The notes under the pieces are model-generated. The model saw only the letters and a program-made list of their open reading frames with translations, ran no database searches and was not told the DNA's origin. A stretch of 64,000 bases of DNA from Rhea pennata (taxonomy: Eukaryota > Chordata > Aves > Rheiformes > Rheidae): assembly GCF_028389875.1 (NCBI RefSeq), contig NC_084664.1:63814703-63878702 (forward strand), written 5' to 3'. A program made the position numbers and the translations under genes. Each line of letters begins with the position of its first letter. Position 1 is the stretch's first letter. Shown piece by piece: positions 62,401-64,000 of this stretch.

Positions 62401-64000
62401 AAGAATTAAGTGCTTTGATTGTATGAGAGAGTGAAACAGACTTTTAAAACTAAATTTTCTCCCTCATATTTATCCTACCACTCATCTACCTCATAACTTC
62501 TCTCTCACGTTCTCAAACTGAGCTCACTCTTTGGAAAGGGATTCCAATCAGGTTCAGGCTTTGTGTAGATCTCTTGGGTGAGATTCAGTCTGTGAAAAAA
62601 CATAGCAAGAATTTAGCCTTTAACCTTTAGCTTCCAGAAGCTGCTGTGAAGAACAAAAACATCTTTTCGTAGCAGGAGAAAAAAGTGATCAATACTGCAC
62701 AATAGTTCTTCAGATTTCTAGAGGAGATGAATTTACAAGTTTAGTTTTATGAAAGAAGCTCATTTTCACAGCTTTCACTTGCTGTTAAATGCAATCAGGA
62801 GTTAATGTTTGCAGAAGCTGGTTGGCCAATTTCCTTGCCAATACTTCAGATAAAGCATCCAATGATGGCAGATTTCTGATCCTTTCCAGAGCAGTCCCAC
62901 AGAACTAAAGCAGATACCTTCCCCAGTACAAAGTCTTCTGTTAGAACATTCCCACATTTCTTCCCAAGGTTTTCCCACTCTCTTTACCTAAGGGCCAGGT
63001 GGCCACTTACATACTGAATCAAATCCTATCAGACTGGAGAAATCAGAGCACATACAGGTAGACTAGACTCTAATTTGCCCCAGTTTGTCCATTATAGTAG
63101 ATAGCCTTACCTAGGGAAAAGGGGAAAAAAAAAATCCACAAACAAGTTCTGAGAAATGATCAAGTTGATTTAGCAATGCAGCAGACCAGATGGCTGCCAG
63201 AAGACACAAAAGTCTTCTGAAGTACATTGCTCCAAGATGATTCTTGTCTTTTGTCATCTCTGGTCTACAGCTATAGGTTTGCTATAAGATGAACACGTGC
63301 CGCCTGCCCCCCCCCCACTCCTTTTTTTTTTTAAATCTTTATTTGCATAGCACCAAGCCAAAAGAGCTGACAAATCTTTTAACCATTTAGCCCCTCTTGA
63401 CAGGTGCTAATTAGGACACTGTTCCCGAGGCTTTCTAATGATACTATTTTTCTGGTGCTCTAAAACCTTTTAGCTCTGCTATCCTTGTCCAGTTGCTGCA
63501 AGAAGTACCAGCAGTTGTTACTTGTAAAAAAATCAAAAAACTAAATAACACATGCACACACATGTGCCAACAAAGCACCTTTGACTAAGATATGAAGTAT
63601 ATTCCCCACCAGCAAGGAATAAAGTTTGCTCAGGCCAAGCCTGATCTGAGAGATAATGAGCATCTAAAGTGAGAAATAACTGAAAGACAGAAAAACATTA
63701 ACTGCATTTTTCCTGGAGACTGGCAAGAACTCGTTATGTCTCACTTCTGTTCAGGTTAAGTTAGCAGAAACTAAATCACTTAGTTAATAGGAGCAAAAAT
63801 ATTAATCTTCCCCATACACACAGGAAAAGTTCCTTACTTTACAACAGCAAAATGAATCATTAGTCTGGCTTACATTTTTCAAGGCATAGCTAATTTGTAA
63901 TCTAGATTTCATTGATCACCTGGAATGTTCCCATACCATCTGACTAGAGTTTGCGACATTTACCCATTTCAATTTTTAGAGGCCAATAAAATGAATAAAT

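Larger units (their letters stand above)
40492..64000. other. no gene supported except a weak minus-strand candidate at 42.6-42.8 kb
   Basis: AT-rich, CpG-poor sequence with microsatellites, a purine tract, an MIR-like remnant and a small CpG-bearing open stretch at 55,372-55,640 (plus acceptor-like site at 55,371). Nothing else has recognisable coding, RNA-gene or mobile-element structure. Confidence 0.5.

Overview
This window looks like vertebrate nuclear DNA, most likely from a bird or another sauropsid. It is AT-rich and depleted of CpG, with one strong CpG island at about 24.9-26.1 kb. Recognisable interspersed repeats are few (MIR-like and CR1-like remnants, nothing resembling primate Alu or L1), while simple repeats and long poly(A) runs are common. 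No operons, bacterial genes, CRISPR arrays, rRNA, tRNA or intact mobile elements were seen. The organism call is inference from composition and repeat type; no species-diagnostic sequence was recognised.

Layout. (1) The CpG island at 24.9-26.1 kb is almost certainly a promoter. On the minus strand it holds an ATG in a good Kozak context that reads METLVHPGAGKPPSG and then meets a consensus splice donor at 25,346. This is a probable first coding exon of a gene running toward lower coordinates. Two further donors, one per strand, suggest alternative or divergent first exons. (2) From 3.2 to 8.0 kb on the minus strand there are three exon-like open segments (7,999-7,928; 7,312-7,184; 3,416-3,215). 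Their splice phases agree with each other and with the first exon, and the last ends in a stop codon. Together they give a tentative four-exon model of about 148 residues. The two later segments carry some coding signal; the link to the CpG-island exon is inference. (3) Between 9.4 and 15.5 kb, inside the putative first intron, several short CpG-retaining patches stand out and may be regulatory. (4) From 26 to 64 kb I see mostly intergenic or intronic sequence with simple repeats, a ~105-bp inverted duplication (39.3/40.4 kb), a polypurine tract (46 kb), a self-complementary AC/AT/GT microsatellite (59.4 kb) and one weak terminal-exon candidate (42.6-42.8 kb, minus).

Most open reading frames of 60-145 codons here are what AT-rich non-coding DNA produces by chance. 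In the CpG island, high GC alone explains the longer ones. I assembled a long phase-compatible exon chain on the minus strand (26-36 kb and 43.8-50.8 kb) and then rejected it, because the segments I tested lack the first-versus-second codon position G bias of coding DNA. No gene symbol is assigned because I could not recognise any protein family.
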